Shown here: positions 1 to 9,300 of the stretch, piece after piece
Position numbering within the stretch: the stretch's first letter is position 1
How the letters are laid out: each line of letters starts with the position of its first letter
NCBI RefSeq assembly: GCF_014138625.1
Contig: NZ_JACJHY010000019.1
Location: forward strand, 1-64,000
Length of the DNA: 64,000 bases
DNA from: Aminobacter ciceronei
Lineage (GTDB): Bacteria; Pseudomonadota; Alphaproteobacteria; Rhizobiales; Rhizobiaceae
Direction of reading: 5' to 3'
Notes under the pieces: generated by a model
Databases searched by the model: none
What the model was told of the DNA's origin: nothing
Seen by the model: only the letters and a program-made list of their open reading frames with translations
Program-made: the position numbers and the translations under genes

Positions 1-2202
1 CGTGTCAACGACCATGTTCCGGTGCCGGGTCCGTATCAGGTCCGCCAGCGTGTCTGGCGCATCGTCGCCAAGCGTTCTGTGGTGACGGCAGGCGCCATCG
101 AGCGGCCGATCGTTTTCCCGGGCAACGACCGTCCGGGCGTGATGATGGCATCCGCCGTGCGCACCTATGTCCACCGTTTCGCGGCGATGCCGGGTCGCAA
201 GGTGGCGCTGTTCACCAACAATGACGACGGCTGGCGCACGGTCGAGGCAATCCAGCAGGCCGGCGGCGACATCGCTGCCGTGATCGATCCGCGCGGCAAG
301 GTGCCGGCGGAATACCAGGCGCTTGCCGAGCTTTCTGACCTGCGCGTGCTTTCGGGCGGTGTCTCAGACGTCAAGGGTGGCGTCGACGGCGTGCGCGGTG
401 TCGTCGTCACCGACGGCAATGGCCGTACGCAGCAGATCGACGCCGACTGCCTCGCCGTCTCCGGCGGCTGGAACCCGAATGTCGGGCTGTCCTGCTTCCA
501 TCGTGGCCGGCCGGTCTGGCGCGACGACATCGCCGCCTTCGTTCCCGGCGATTCGCCGAAGGGCATGACCACTGCCGGTGCCGCCAATGGCGAGTTCTCG
601 CTCGGTGCCTGCCTGCGTGATGGTCATGCGGCAGGTGCAGCCGCCGCCGCCGAATGCGGCGCATCCGGCAATGCCGGCGAGGCGTCGGAAGCCGGCGACG
701 AAGTCTATGCGATCTCGCCGCTCTGGCAGGTCAAGGCCAAGGGCAAGGCCTTCGTCGACTTCCAGCACGACGTCACCGCGTCGGACGTGACGCTGGCGCA
801 GCGCGAAGGTTTCGAAAGCGTCGAGCATCTCAAGCGCTATACCACGCTCGGCATGGCGACCGACCAGGGCAAGACGTCGAACATCACCGGCCTCGCCATC
901 ATGGCCGAAGCCACCGGCCGCACCATCCCGCAGACCGGCACGACGATCTACCGTCCGCCCTATGCGCCGGTGGCGATCGGCGCGCTCGCCGGCCATCACC
1001 GTGACGAAAACTTCCATGCCTGGCGCCTGACGCCGTCGCATCACTGGGCTGCTGCCCGGGGCGCGGTTTTCGTCGACACCGGCCTTTGGAAGCGCGCGCA
1101 GTGGTATCCGCAGCCGGGCGAAAAGGACTGGCTGGAGTCGGTGACCCGCGAAGTGCTGGCCGTGCGCAACGGCGTCGGCTTCTGCGACGTCTCCACCCTC
1201 GGCAAGGTCGATGTCCGCGGTGCGGACGCCGGCACCTTCCTCGACCGCGTCTATATCAATGCCTTTTCGTCGCTTGCCGTGGGCAAGGCGCGTTACGGCC
1301 TGATGCTGCGCGAGGACGGCATTGTCATGGACGACGGCACGACCTCGCGTATCGCCGAAGACCACTACTTCCTAACCACGACCACGGCCAAGGCCGGCCC
1401 TGTGATGGCGCATCTCGAATTTTGCCGCCAGGTGCTCTGGCCTGAACTCGACGTGCAACTGTCGTCGGCTTCGGACCAGTGGGCGCAGTTCTCGATTGCT
1501 GGGCCCAACACCCGCAAGCTGCTCCAGGAACTTGTCGATCCGTCCGAGGACATGTCCAACGAAGGTTTCCCCTTCATGGGCGCCCGCGAGGTCAAGCTGC
1601 GCGGCGGCGTCACTGCCCGCTTGTTCCGCATCTCGTTCTCAGGTGAAATCGCCTTCGAAATTTCGGTCCCGGCTCGTTATGGCGCTGCCATGGCGCAGAA
1701 CCTGATGATCGCCGGCCGCGACCTGGGCGTCACGCCCTACGGTACCGAAGCCCTGGGTGTGATGCGCATCGAAAAGGGCCACGTCGCCGGCCCCGAGCTC
1801 AACGGCACCACGACCGCCGACGATCTCGGCCTCGGCAAGATGATGTCGAAGAAGAAGGACTTCATCGGCCGCGTCATGGCCGGTCGCGAAGCACTGACGG
1901 CACCTGACCGCCAGGTCGTCGTCGGCATCAAGCCGCTCGACCAGAAGCGTCGCCTGCGCTCCGGCGCCCATGTCGTTCCCAAGGGCGCGATCCCCGGTCC
2001 GGAAACCGACCAGGGCTACGTCACCTCGGTCTGCTATTCGCCGATGCTGGAACAGTGGATCGGCCTTGGCCTGGTCGAACGCGGCCGCGAGCGTTTCGGC
2101 GAAGTCGTGCGCATCCACGACCCGTTGCGCAGCGAAGACTACGAAGCCGAAATCTGCAACCCAGTCTTCTACGATCCAGAAGGAGCGCGCCAGCGTGGTT
2201 GA
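1..2202 (+). CDS. soxA: Sarcosine oxidase alpha subunit, C-terminal 733 residues (5' end outside window)
   Basis: The frame is open from base 1, so the gene begins upstream; the GTG at 22 is internal. Alpha subunits of heterotetrameric sarcosine oxidase are about 1000 residues, so roughly the first quarter is missing. The visible part contains the end of the pyridine-nucleotide binding region (about residues 1-230) and then the C-terminal aminomethyltransferase (GCV_T) folds, with recognisable stretches such as HHWAAARGAVFVDTGLWKRA and YGLMLREDGIVMDD. The enzyme oxidatively demethylates sarcosine to glycine and passes the C1 unit to tetrahydrofolate. The downstream gene soxG overlaps the stop by 8 nt, as expected for a soxBDAG operon. 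glyA, 4 kb away, is metabolically related (glycine/serine/C1), but ppc lies between them. Identification is firm; the true start cannot be seen. Confidence 0.95.
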   Translation, partial: RVNDHVPVPGPYQVRQRVWRIVAKRSVVTAGAIERPIVFPGNDRPGVMMASAVRTYVHRFAAMPGRKVALFTNNDDGWRTVEAIQQAGGDIAAVIDPRGKVPAEYQALAELSDLRVLSGGVSDVKGGVDGVRGVVVTDGNGRTQQIDADCLAVSGGWNPNVGLSCFHRGRPVWRDDIAAFVPGDSPKGMTTAGAANGEFSLGACLRDGHAAGAAAAAECGASGNAGEASEAGDEVYAISPLWQVKAKGKAFVDFQHDVTASDVTLAQREGFESVEHLKRYTTLGMATDQGKTSNITGLAIMAEATGRTIPQTGTTIYRPPYAPVAIGALAGHHRDENFHAWRLTPSHHWAAARGAVFVDTGLWKRAQWYPQPGEKDWLESVTREVLAVRNGVGFCDVSTLGKVDVRGADAGTFLDRVYINAFSSLAVGKARYGLMLREDGIVMDDGTTSRIAEDHYFLTTTTAKAGPVMAHLEFCRQVLWPELDVQLSSASDQWAQFSIAGPNTRKLLQELVDPSEDMSNEGFPFMGAREVKLRGGVTARLFRISFSGEIAFEISVPARYGAAMAQNLMIAGRDLGVTPYGTEALGVMRIEKGHVAGPELNGTTTADDLGLGKMMSKKKDFIGRVMAGREALTAPDRQVVVGIKPLDQKRRLRSGAHVVPKGAIPGPETDQGYVTSVCYSPMLEQWIGLGLVERGRERFGEVVRIHDPLRSEDYEAEICNPVFYDPEGARQRG

Positions 2203-2827
2203 TTATCTCTGGAACACCCAATCGCCGTTGCAGAAGGCGCTTGTTCCCGGCCGCCATGGCGCCGCCGGCGCACATGCCGGCGTGACGCTCAATGAAGTGC
2301 GCGATATCGTGCTGGTGCAGGTCATGGCCCGGCGCGGCAAGGCAGCAGAGACGGCCAAAGCCGCCAAGAAGCTGTTCGGCATCGAGGCGCCGGCTACGCC
2401 CAAGGCTGTCACCGGCAAGACGGCGACGCTGATCTGGTCGGGCCCCGATCAGTTCACGGTCATTGCGCCCCGGACCGACGAGGCGTCGCAGCTTGCGGCC
2501 ATGGTGCAGGTCTTTGCCGGATCAGCATCTTTGTCCGACCAGTCGGATGGCCGCTGCTTGATCCGGGTTTCAGGCCCACGTGGCCGCGACGCCATCGCCA
2601 AATTCTCGTCGCTCGATCTGCATGACCTGGCCTTTCCGGTCGGCGCAGCAGCGAACACGTCGGTCGACCACACGGCAGTCAACTTGTGGCGCGACGCAAA
2701 TGGCGCTGACGGGCATCCTGTCTACAACATGCTGGTGTTCACCAGCTTTGCCGACAGCCTGTGGCACACCATCGTGGACTCGTCGCTGGAATATGGCGTC
2801 GAGGCGGCGAGCGCCCGGGCGGCCTGA
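2195..2827 (+). CDS. soxG: Sarcosine oxidase gamma subunit
   Basis: A protein of 210 residues starting with GTG at 2195 (VVDYLWNTQSPLQKAL), chosen because AGAAGGAG at 2178-2185 lies 9 nt upstream and because it overlaps the soxA stop by 8 nt, a translational-coupling arrangement. Length and sequence (NEVRDIVLVQVMARRG, LIWSGPDQFTVIAP, CLIRVSGPRGRDA, HPVYNMLVFTSFADSLWH) fit the SoxG family, whose fold resembles the aminomethyltransferase N-domain. SoxG is a small structural subunit of the alpha-beta-gamma-delta complex. It is the last gene of the sox operon: a rho-independent terminator follows 25 nt after the stop. Confidence 0.93.
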   Translation: MVDYLWNTQSPLQKALVPGRHGAAGAHAGVTLNEVRDIVLVQVMARRGKAAETAKAAKKLFGIEAPATPKAVTGKTATLIWSGPDQFTVIAPRTDEASQLAAMVQVFAGSASLSDQSDGRCLIRVSGPRGRDAIAKFSSLDLHDLAFPVGAAANTSVDHTAVNLWRDANGADGHPVYNMLVFTSFADSLWHTIVDSSLEYGVEAASARAA

Positions 2828-2851
2828 CGCGCCAAACGTTCCAGGAGATAC

Positions 2852-2882
2852 AAAGCCCTGTTCCAGCGAGCGGGGCTTTTTT
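2852..2882 (+). terminator. Rho-independent terminator of the sox operon
   Basis: AAAGCCC (2852-2858) pairs with GGGCTTT (2873-2879), with a 14-nt loop and a run of six T at 2877-2882. It lies directly behind the soxG stop. Confidence 0.85.
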
Positions 2883-2990
2883 CGCTTGGCTCGCTGGTTC
2901 GCGAGGGCAGGCTGTAACTCAGTCGCGAAAAATGATGTTGCCGCAAACGCTGGAGCGTTCGCGGCAAAAGGTCGTTCGGAGAGGATTGGA

Positions 2991-3362
2991 TCAGGCCTCG
3001 CAGGCCTTGCGCAGCTCGATCAACGAGGCTGTCGGACGCAGCAGCGACAGTGTCAGCCGCTCGACGCAGATCGGCATCACCAGCTTGGCGCCATCGGCAT
3101 AAAGCGAGCCTCCCGAAGCGCGGAACGAACCCTTGTCGACGATGGTTTCGAGCACGTCGCGGGTGCGAAGCGGCAACAGGTCGGTGCACGCGCTCATGCG
3201 CGCGAAGATGTGGCTGATGGGGACGTTGTAGCCGTCGACGGCTACGAGAGGCTCTTCATTGCCTTCCTTCCATTCCTCAAGCGCTTCGAGCGCGTCATGG
3301 AACGCGTTGTGGAGGGTGATGGGCGCGTGGCCTTCATACAGTTCCGGCAGCACTTTCTGCAT
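2991..3362 (-). CDS. Conserved-looking hypothetical protein, 123 aa
   Basis: I do not recognise the family. The frame is open back to 3515, but the best start is ATG 3362 (MQKVLPELYEGHAPITLHNA), with GAGG nine bases upstream; an ATG two codons earlier (3368) has only a 3-nt gap to the same site. The protein is a balanced, soluble-looking sequence with an acidic helix (HDALEALEEWKEGNEE) and a C-terminal part rich in basic and leucine residues; no signal peptide or membrane segment is seen. It is convergent with the sox operon and divergent from ppc. About 100 nt upstream lies ATGCAACATA (3459-3468), a 10-mer also found upstream of the sarcosine/dimethylglycine dehydrogenase-like gene at 51114-53591, which could link this gene to methylated-glycine metabolism. 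That link is an inference from the motif only. Confidence 0.6.
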   Translation of the reverse strand: MQKVLPELYEGHAPITLHNAFHDALEALEEWKEGNEEPLVAVDGYNVPISHIFARMSACTDLLPLRTRDVLETIVDKGSFRASGGSLYADGAKLVMPICVERLTLSLLRPTASLIELRKACEA

Positions 3363-3729
3363 GTGCATGTTCCTCTTCAAGCTCTGTTGGATCGTGCTGC
3401 GGCGATGCGGATCAGGGTAGTGGACCTCACTTTCACGCGCCTCCCGTACTTGCCTTATATGCAACATATTTGCACATGAGTTAAATCGCGTCCACTGCAA
3501 AACGCGCTGGACCAATCCACGCCAACATCCTGATCGTGTGCTTGCGGCGATAGTCCAATCTGGGCTTGGAGATCATCGTTCGGCCAGTTTCGGCACCACC
3601 CGAACGAATGGGAAATCTACCCGTCCGGGGCGTTTTCAAGCCGGCACAAAAACTGTCTGCTGTCAGTTAGGAAAACTGCATCTTTCCCGACAGCCGGCTC
3701 AACGAAACGGCACGGGGAAACAACTCGAG
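3363..3729. promoter_or_regulatory. Divergent intergenic region between the small gene and ppc
   Basis: This 367-base stretch must hold promoters for both neighbours. The most striking element is an inverted repeat TGCAA-N5-TTGCA at 3460-3474, within ATGCAACATA (3459-3468). The rest is moderately AT-rich near 3470-3490. The ppc reading frame stays open through part of it (from 3538), but I treat that as non-coding. Confidence 0.45.
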
Positions 3730-6438
3730 ATGAATGGGTGTCGCTTGGAGGAGAGCAGACCACTCAGCTTTCGCGAAGACGTGCGCAGCCTGCTGTTCAG
3801 GGTGCTGCTTTCAGTCGTCAGCGAACGCGAGCCCGATATGGCGGAGGTTCTTACCGGCCGCGTGAGCCTTGATGCGCTCGAAAGCGGGCAGCGCATTGCC
3901 GCGCTGCAGGCCACCGCCATCTGGTTCCAGCTTGTTGCCATCGCCAATGAACTTCTGGCGATGCGCTCGCGTCGCGAACTCGAACAGATGGGCGGGGCCG
4001 ACGAGGTCATCGGCTCTTTTGCCAATGTGATGGGCGAAATAGCAGCCGGCGGCTACCCGGCCGAGCAGATCCAGACTACCCTCGAAGAGCTCTGCGTCGG
4101 CCCGACGATGACGGCGCATCCGACCGAGGCCAAGCGCGTCACGGTTCTCGAAATCCACCGCCGCATCTACCGCAAGCTGACCGAGCTCGAGCAGCAACGT
4201 TGGGCGCCGCGTGAACGCGAACAGCTGATCGACGATCTCAAGAGTGAGATCGAGCTGTTGTGGATGTCGGGCGAGCTGCGGCTCGAGCGCCCGTCGGTCG
4301 AGCGCGAGATCGCCTGGGGCCTGCACTTCTTCCGCGAAGTGATCTTCGAAGCGACGCCCAAGCTCTATGACAGCGTCGAAGAGGCGCTGGCCCGTCACTA
4401 TCCCGAATACGATATCAAGGTGCCGTCCTTCATGCGGTACGCCTCGTGGATCGGTGGCGACCGCGACGGCAATCCGAACGTCACGGCAAAGATCACGGCC
4501 TATGCGCTCAACGAGTGCCGCCAGGCGATCGTCGGCTGGTACATCGGCCAGGTGCGCAAGCTGGTCACCGTGCTCAGCATCAGCGCCAATGTCGTCGACA
4601 TTCCCGATACCTTCATCAAGGCGCTTGGGCATGCGCTGCATCGCTCCGGCAATGCCTCGGAGATCGTGGCGCGCAATCCCGACGAGCCGCTGCGCCAGTT
4701 CGCCGGTGCCATGCTCGACCGGCTGGAGGCAATGCGCGGCGCAGCCTCTGCCAAGCCTTATACCCGATCGGAAGGCTTCAAGACCGACCTGCGTGAGCTT
4801 GAAAACGTGCTGACCCAGCTTGGCGGCAAGCTGATTGCCAGACGCTTCGTCCGACCGCTGCGCCAGCAGGTGGAGACTTTCGGCTTCCGTACCGTTTCGC
4901 TCGACATCCGCCAGAATTCGACGGTGGTGAACCGTGTGCTGGCAGAGCTGTTCAAGCTCGCCGACCCGGCCGCGGCACCGGCACCCGACACGCCGCAATG
5001 GACGCAGCGTATCAGGGCGGCGCTCAACTCCGGCGAGCAGCTGGAGGTTGACAGGCTGGCGCTGTCGGAGGAAGCGCAGGAGCTGCTCGATCTGTTCGAC
5101 GTCATCCGCAAGGCTTCGGCCGGCTTGAATGGTGGCGCTGTCGGTGCCTTCATCCTGTCGATGACCCGGTCGAGCGACGATCTGCTCGCCGTCTATCTGC
5201 TGGCACAATATTCCGGCCTTGCAACGGCCATGGATGGCAGTGGCACCATCGCGCTGCGTGTCGTTCCGCTGTTCGAAACCATCGCCGATCTGCGTGCCGC
5301 GCCAGACATTCTCGATCAGCTGTTCGGCGTCTCGATCGTTCGCCGGTCGGTTCGTGACTTCGGCAACCGCCAGGAGGTGATGCTCGGCTATTCCGACTCA
5401 AACAAGGACGGCGGGTTCCTCGCTTCCAACTGGGAGCTCAACAAGGCACAGCGGCGCATCACGGCACTTGGCATCAAGCGCAAGGTCAAGATCAGCTTCT
5501 TCCATGGCCGCGGCGGTTCGGTCAGCCGCGGCGGTGCGCCGACGGGCAGGGCGATCGCCGCCCAGCCGGCGGGGACCATTGGCGGCGCGATGCGCGTCAC
5601 CGAGCAGGGCGAGGTGGTGTCGTCCAAGTTCGCCAATCGCGGCACCGGGCTCTATCAGCTCGAGATCCTCGCCGCGAGCGTCTTCGCCCACAGCGTCAAG
5701 TCGCAGAACGAGGCCGAACTTAAGGACATTCCGGAGTTCAGCGAGGCTCTGGAAGCGCTTACCGGCATGTCCCAGGCGTCCTATTCGGGGCTGATCAACG
5801 AGCCGGGCTTCATCGACTACTTCAATCAGGCGAGCCCGGTCGAGGAGCTGGCGCTGCTCAAGATCGGCTCGCGTCCAGCCCGCCGCTTCGGCGCCCGCGA
5901 CATCTCCGATCTTCGCGCCATCCCTTGGGTGTTCGCCTGGAGCCAGAACCGCCACCTGCTGACCAACTGGTATGGCATCGGCAGTGCGCTGAACTCCTTC
6001 GTCAATGTCCGCGGCGATGCCGGCCTGGATCTGCTCAGGCAGATGTTCGAGCGCTCGCGCTTCTTCAGGCTGGTCATCGACGAGGTCGACAAGGGTCTCT
6101 ACCAATCCGACATGGACATCGGAAAGCTCTATGCCGGGCTGGTCCAGGACCGCGAGGTCGGCGAGCGCATCTACGCCAAGATCTCGGCTGAGTATGCGCT
6201 GACTAGGCGGATGATCTCCGAGGTCAATGGCGGCCTGAAATTGTCTGAGCGCTTTCCGGCCTTCAAGCGCCATTTCGACCGCATCCGCCCGCAGATGGAC
6301 TCGATCCATCGGCTGCAGGTGCAACTGCTGCGCGAGGTGCGCGCCCAGGACGACGCGACCGTCAACCCGAAGCGGGCCGTCAATGCGCTTCTGCTTTCCA
6401 TCAATTGCATTTCCGCCGGTCTCGGCTGGACCGGATGA
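3730..6438 (+). CDS. ppc: Phosphoenolpyruvate carboxylase
   Basis: Carboxylates PEP with bicarbonate to oxaloacetate, an anaplerotic reaction. I chose ATG 3730 (MNGCRLEESRPLSF), giving 902 residues, the usual bacterial length; the frame is open from 3538, but the extra 64 residues look non-coding. Diagnostic motifs are all present: GPTMTAHPTEAKR with catalytic His130, GGDRDGNPNVT, GYSDSNKDGG and the glycine-rich loop FFHGRGGSVSRGG. The protein ends in GLGWTG, where many homologues end in NTG; I note this but cannot say how common it is in this lineage. The only upstream ribosome site is weak (GGGGAAA, about 3714). glyA follows 40 nt downstream and could be co-transcribed. Confidence 0.96.
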   Translation: MNGCRLEESRPLSFREDVRSLLFRVLLSVVSEREPDMAEVLTGRVSLDALESGQRIAALQATAIWFQLVAIANELLAMRSRRELEQMGGADEVIGSFANVMGEIAAGGYPAEQIQTTLEELCVGPTMTAHPTEAKRVTVLEIHRRIYRKLTELEQQRWAPREREQLIDDLKSEIELLWMSGELRLERPSVEREIAWGLHFFREVIFEATPKLYDSVEEALARHYPEYDIKVPSFMRYASWIGGDRDGNPNVTAKITAYALNECRQAIVGWYIGQVRKLVTVLSISANVVDIPDTFIKALGHALHRSGNASEIVARNPDEPLRQFAGAMLDRLEAMRGAASAKPYTRSEGFKTDLRELENVLTQLGGKLIARRFVRPLRQQVETFGFRTVSLDIRQNSTVVNRVLAELFKLADPAAAPAPDTPQWTQRIRAALNSGEQLEVDRLALSEEAQELLDLFDVIRKASAGLNGGAVGAFILSMTRSSDDLLAVYLLAQYSGLATAMDGSGTIALRVVPLFETIADLRAAPDILDQLFGVSIVRRSVRDFGNRQEVMLGYSDSNKDGGFLASNWELNKAQRRITALGIKRKVKISFFHGRGGSVSRGGAPTGRAIAAQPAGTIGGAMRVTEQGEVVSSKFANRGTGLYQLEILAASVFAHSVKSQNEAELKDIPEFSEALEALTGMSQASYSGLINEPGFIDYFNQASPVEELALLKIGSRPARRFGARDISDLRAIPWVFAWSQNRHLLTNWYGIGSALNSFVNVRGDAGLDLLRQMFERSRFFRLVIDEVDKGLYQSDMDIGKLYAGLVQDREVGERIYAKISAEYALTRRMISEVNGGLKLSERFPAFKRHFDRIRPQMDSIHRLQVQLLREVRAQDDATVNPKRAVNALLLSINCISAGLGWTG

Positions 6439-6478
6439 CCCAGATTTCAGGCGTCTCAGGCGCCGCTAGGAGGAGCCC

Positions 6479-7783
6479 ATGAATATCCCGACAAGACCCG
6501 GCATCGGCAGTGCCCGCAACTTCTTCCGCACGGGCGTCGCCCAGGCAGACCCCGCTGTCAGCGATGCGATGGGGCGCGAGCTTCAGCGCCAGCGCGACGA
6601 GATCGAACTGATCGCCTCGGAGAACATCGTCTCCAGGGCGGTGCTCGAAGCACAAGGCTCGGTGTTGACCAACAAATATGCCGAGGGTTATCCGGGCCGC
6701 CGCTACTATGGCGGCTGCCAGTATGTCGACGAGGTCGAGGATCTGGCGCGCGAACGCGCCAAGGCGATGTTCAACTGCAGTTTCGCCAACGTACAGCCCA
6801 ACTCCGGCAGCCAGGCAAACCAGTCGGTGTTCATGGCCCTGATGCAGCCGGGCGATACATTCCTCGGCCTGAACCTCGCCGCTGGCGGTCACTTGACCCA
6901 TGGCGCGCCGGTCAATCAGTCGGGCAAGTGGTTCAATGTCGTCTCCTATGGCGTTAAGACCGACACCCATCGCATCGACATGGATGAGGTCCGTGATCTC
7001 GCCAAGAAGCATCAGCCCAAGGTGATCCTCGCCGGCGGTTCTGCCTATCCGCGCATCATCGACTTCAAGGCATTCCGCGAGATCGCTGACGAGGTCGGCG
7101 CCAAGCTGTTCGTCGACATGGCGCATTTCGCTGGCCTGGTGGCCGGTGGCGTGCATCCCAACCCGCTCGAACACGCCCATGTCGTGACGACGACCACGCA
7201 CAAGACGCTGCGCGGTCCGCGCGGCGGCATGGTGTTGTCCAATGACGAAGAGATCGGCAAGAAGATCAATTCGGCGGTGTTCCCGGGTCTCCAGGGCGGT
7301 CCGCTGATGCATGTCATCGCTGCCAAGGCGGTCGCCTTCGGCGAAGCGCTGACGCCTGATTTCAAGGTCTATGCCGCAAATGTCGTCTCGAACGCCAAGG
7401 CGCTGGCCGAAACGCTCCAGGACGGTGGCGTCGACATCGTCTCCGGTGGCACCGACACGCATCTGATGCTCGTCGATCTCAGGCGCAAGAACCTCACCGG
7501 CAAAGCGGTGGAAGCTGCTCTGGGTCGCGCCCACATCACCTGCAACAAGAACGGCATCCCGTTCGATCCGCAGGGGCCGATGGTCACGTCAGGCGTTCGC
7601 CTGGGCACACCGGCATGCACGACGCGCGGCTTCCTCAATGAGGAGTTCCGCCAGGTCGGCCGCATGACGATGGCCGTCATCGACGGGCTTGCGGCCAATG
7701 GCGAGGAAGGCAACGCCAAGATCGAAGCTGCCGTTCGTGAGGAAACGCACGATTTGGTCAGCCGATTCCGAATCTACGACTGA
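6479..7783 (+). CDS. glyA: Serine hydroxymethyltransferase
   Basis: Interconverts serine and glycine with tetrahydrofolate, using PLP. It has 434 residues, the normal length. The PLP lysine is Lys242 in [16 protein letters not shown]; other family motifs are [33 protein letters not shown] and [12 protein letters not shown]. The start at 6479 has TAGGAGGAG about 6 nt upstream. The gene lies near the sarcosine oxidase operon, which also produces glycine and methylene-THF, so the neighbourhood is functionally coherent. A long imperfect hairpin follows the stop (7808-7840). Confidence 0.97.
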   Translation: MNIPTRPGIGSARNFFRTGVAQADPAVSDAMGRELQRQRDEIELIASENIVSRAVLEAQGSVLTNKYAEGYPGRRYYGGCQYVDEVEDLARERAKAMFNCSFANVQPNSGSQANQSVFMALMQPGDTFLGLNLAAGGHLTHGAPVNQSGKWFNVVSYGVKTDTHRIDMDEVRDLAKKHQPKVILAGGSAYPRIIDFKAFREIADEVGAKLFVDMAHFAGLVAGGVHPNPLEHAHVVTTTTHKTLRGPRGGMVLSNDEEIGKKINSAVFPGLQGGPLMHVIAAKAVAFGEALTPDFKVYAANVVSNAKALAETLQDGGVDIVSGGTDTHLMLVDLRRKNLTGKAVEAALGRAHITCNKNGIPFDPQGPMVTSGVRLGTPACTTRGFLNEEFRQVGRMTMAVIDGLAANGEEGNAKIEAAVREETHDLVSRFRIYD

Positions 7784-7807
7784 AATCTGTCGCTGCAGAG
7801 CGGGCGC

Positions 7808-7840
7808 ACCTTGGCGAATTCGATTGGAATGCGCCAAGGT
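7808..7840. repeat. 33-bp near-perfect inverted repeat between glyA and the response regulator gene
   Basis: ACCTTGGCG (7808-7816) pairs with CGCCAAGGT (7832-7840). After one A/G mismatch the inner arms ATTC (7818-7821) and GAAT (7827-7830) also pair around the 5-nt centre GATTG. No U-tract follows on either strand. It could be a factor-assisted end for glyA mRNA or an operator 20 nt before the next start codon. Confidence 0.6.
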
Positions 7841-7860
7841 ACGATGTCGATGGCTGGCTG

Positions 7861-8508
7861 ATGGCGCAACACAAGAAGCTCAAAGTCCTGATCGCCGAGC
7901 GCAACCCGCTGGTGATTTCGGCTTTGCGCGACATGATCAGCCGCGACGAGCGCTTCGCCTTCGTCGAGGGGGTGCAGAGCGGCGATGCCTTCATCAGGGC
8001 GGTGGCCTCGGCTGAGCCGGCATTCGATGTCGCGATCGTTGCCTGGAAGCTGTCCGACATGGATGCCAGCGAGGTTCTCACCGAGTTGCAGCGCCGACAG
8101 CTCACCGCGCGCATGGTGATCTTTTCCAACGACCACGACGTCGGCATCCTGAAGCAATGTGTGCGCCTGGGCGTGCAGGGTTTCTGCTATCAGTTCGACG
8201 ATCCCTGCATCCTGTTCGACACGCTGCTTGCGGTCGCCAATGGCCGCATCTGTATCCCCTACATCGATGTCGCCAAGATCAACGAGACGCCGCTGTCGCG
8301 ACTGACGACGCGCGAACTCGAGCTGCTCGGCGTGCTGGCCGACGGCTGGACCAACCTGCAGATCGCGACGCGGACCGGAATCTCCGAGAACACGGTCAAG
8401 TATCACCTGAAGAATCTCTACGACAAGCTGGGCGTGCGCAACCGCGCCATGGCAGTCGCGCTTTATGCCAGCGAACGCAAGCGCGGCCCGCTGACGGGCA
8501 CCCGATAG
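7861..8508 (+). CDS. LuxR/NarL-type response regulator with degenerate receiver domain
   Basis: A 215-residue protein: receiver-like domain at about residues 3-125 and a LuxR-type helix-turn-helix at about 140-205 (LTTRELELLGVLADGWTNLQIATRTGISENTVKYHLKNLYDKLG; HTH core GISENTVKYHLKNLYDKLG). The receiver is atypical. Where NarL-family proteins have the acidic pair, it has AERNP; where the phospho-acceptor Asp is expected (VVLLD), it has AIVAW; and the conserved Lys position is Gln (FCYQFDD). Such pseudo-receivers usually work without phosphorylation, for instance through ligand binding or dimerisation. No histidine kinase is adjacent. The start ATG 7861 has no clear ribosome site. Target genes are unknown; the palindrome just upstream (7808-7840) is a candidate autoregulatory site. 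Confidence 0.85.
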   Translation: MAQHKKLKVLIAERNPLVISALRDMISRDERFAFVEGVQSGDAFIRAVASAEPAFDVAIVAWKLSDMDASEVLTELQRRQLTARMVIFSNDHDVGILKQCVRLGVQGFCYQFDDPCILFDTLLAVANGRICIPYIDVAKINETPLSRLTTRELELLGVLADGWTNLQIATRTGISENTVKYHLKNLYDKLGVRNRAMAVALYASERKRGPLTGTR

Positions 8509-8514
8509 AGCCGT

Positions 8515-9300
8515 TCAGGGCAAGCCGAGGGCCTGTTTTTCTTCAGCCTCCGAGAGCGGCGCCCCGGCCTGGGTCGTGGACAGATAGGCATCGACAGTTT
8601 CCGAAGCCCCGGCCGGAGCATAGTCCTGTCCGGCAGCCGGTGCCGCCACGGCAAGCCTTACGTCCCACTGCTGGCCGGCGCGGCAAACGACCGAAACGAG
8701 GGACGAGCCTGACGCGCGGTGAAGCTCGAACTCGCGGCAGAGCGCGCCGGCGCCATCACGGAAACTGGAAACGAGCCGTACAGTCGTGTCGCCGACAGTC
8801 ACATCGCTACCTGACGGCGTTGCATTGAGCGTTCTGATCATCGCCGGGTCGGTAATCCCAGCAAGGACAAGGCCGTCCGCAACTGGCATGCCTGCCTTGC
8901 CGGCGAGATAGCCGCCGGCGCCGACGATGACGGCGGCAAGCGATGCCGCGAGCGGCAGCGTCCAGCTCGAGCCGACCTTGCTCGGTGTTGCCTTCGGCTG
9001 GAAGGTCACGACGTTGTCTGTCGCAGGCTGCTGGATTGGTTCAGCAGTTGCGTTTTCGCGCACGCGCGCCTCATCGATCATCTTCTGCACCGACTGCGTC
9101 AGCGCCTCGGGAACCGGCTCGTCGATCAGCGGCTTCAGCGCCGCTGACGCTTTGGCGCGGCTTTCCAGGAAGGTGGCGATGCGGACAATGAGCGCATCGT
9201 CGCTGCCCATAGCCTCCTCGATCGCCGCCGTGGTTTCGGCGTCGAGTTCGCCGTCGGCGAAGGCCATCAGTGTTTCGTCGTCGAAATCGCGCCTGTTCAT
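8515..9300 (-). CDS. Membrane-anchored anti-sigma factor
   Basis: A 261-residue protein whose gene overlaps the stop of the ECF sigma gene by 4 nt, the classic sigma/anti-sigma arrangement. The N-terminus (MNRRDFDDETLMAFADGELD) looks like the cytoplasmic sigma-binding domain of anti-sigma factors. A single membrane segment is predicted at about residues 113-133 (LPLAASLAAVIVGAGGYLAG), followed by a periplasmic domain with two Cys (in ALCREF and VVCRAG) that might sense oxidation. No HxxxCxxC zinc motif is present. It probably holds the sigma factor at the membrane until a signal arrives. The ribosome site GGGAAGGC precedes ATG 9300. It converges with the response regulator, with 6 nt between stops. 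Confidence 0.85.
   Translation of the reverse strand: MNRRDFDDETLMAFADGELDAETTAAIEEAMGSDDALIVRIATFLESRAKASAALKPLIDEPVPEALTQSVQKMIDEARVRENATAEPIQQPATDNVVTFQPKATPSKVGSSWTLPLAASLAAVIVGAGGYLAGKAGMPVADGLVLAGITDPAMIRTLNATPSGSDVTVGDTTVRLVSSFRDGAGALCREFELHRASGSSLVSVVCRAGQQWDVRLAVAAPAAGQDYAPAGASETVDAYLSTTQAGAPLSEAEEKQALGLP

Noticed and set aside
3538-3729. N-terminal extension of the ppc frame
   Set aside because: The extra 64 residues have no family match by eye and would make the enzyme longer than usual; ATG 3730 gives the normal length.
3811-5208. 465-codon minus-strand frame inside ppc
   Set aside because: Opposite the conserved PEP carboxylase motifs; composition is that of a shadow frame.
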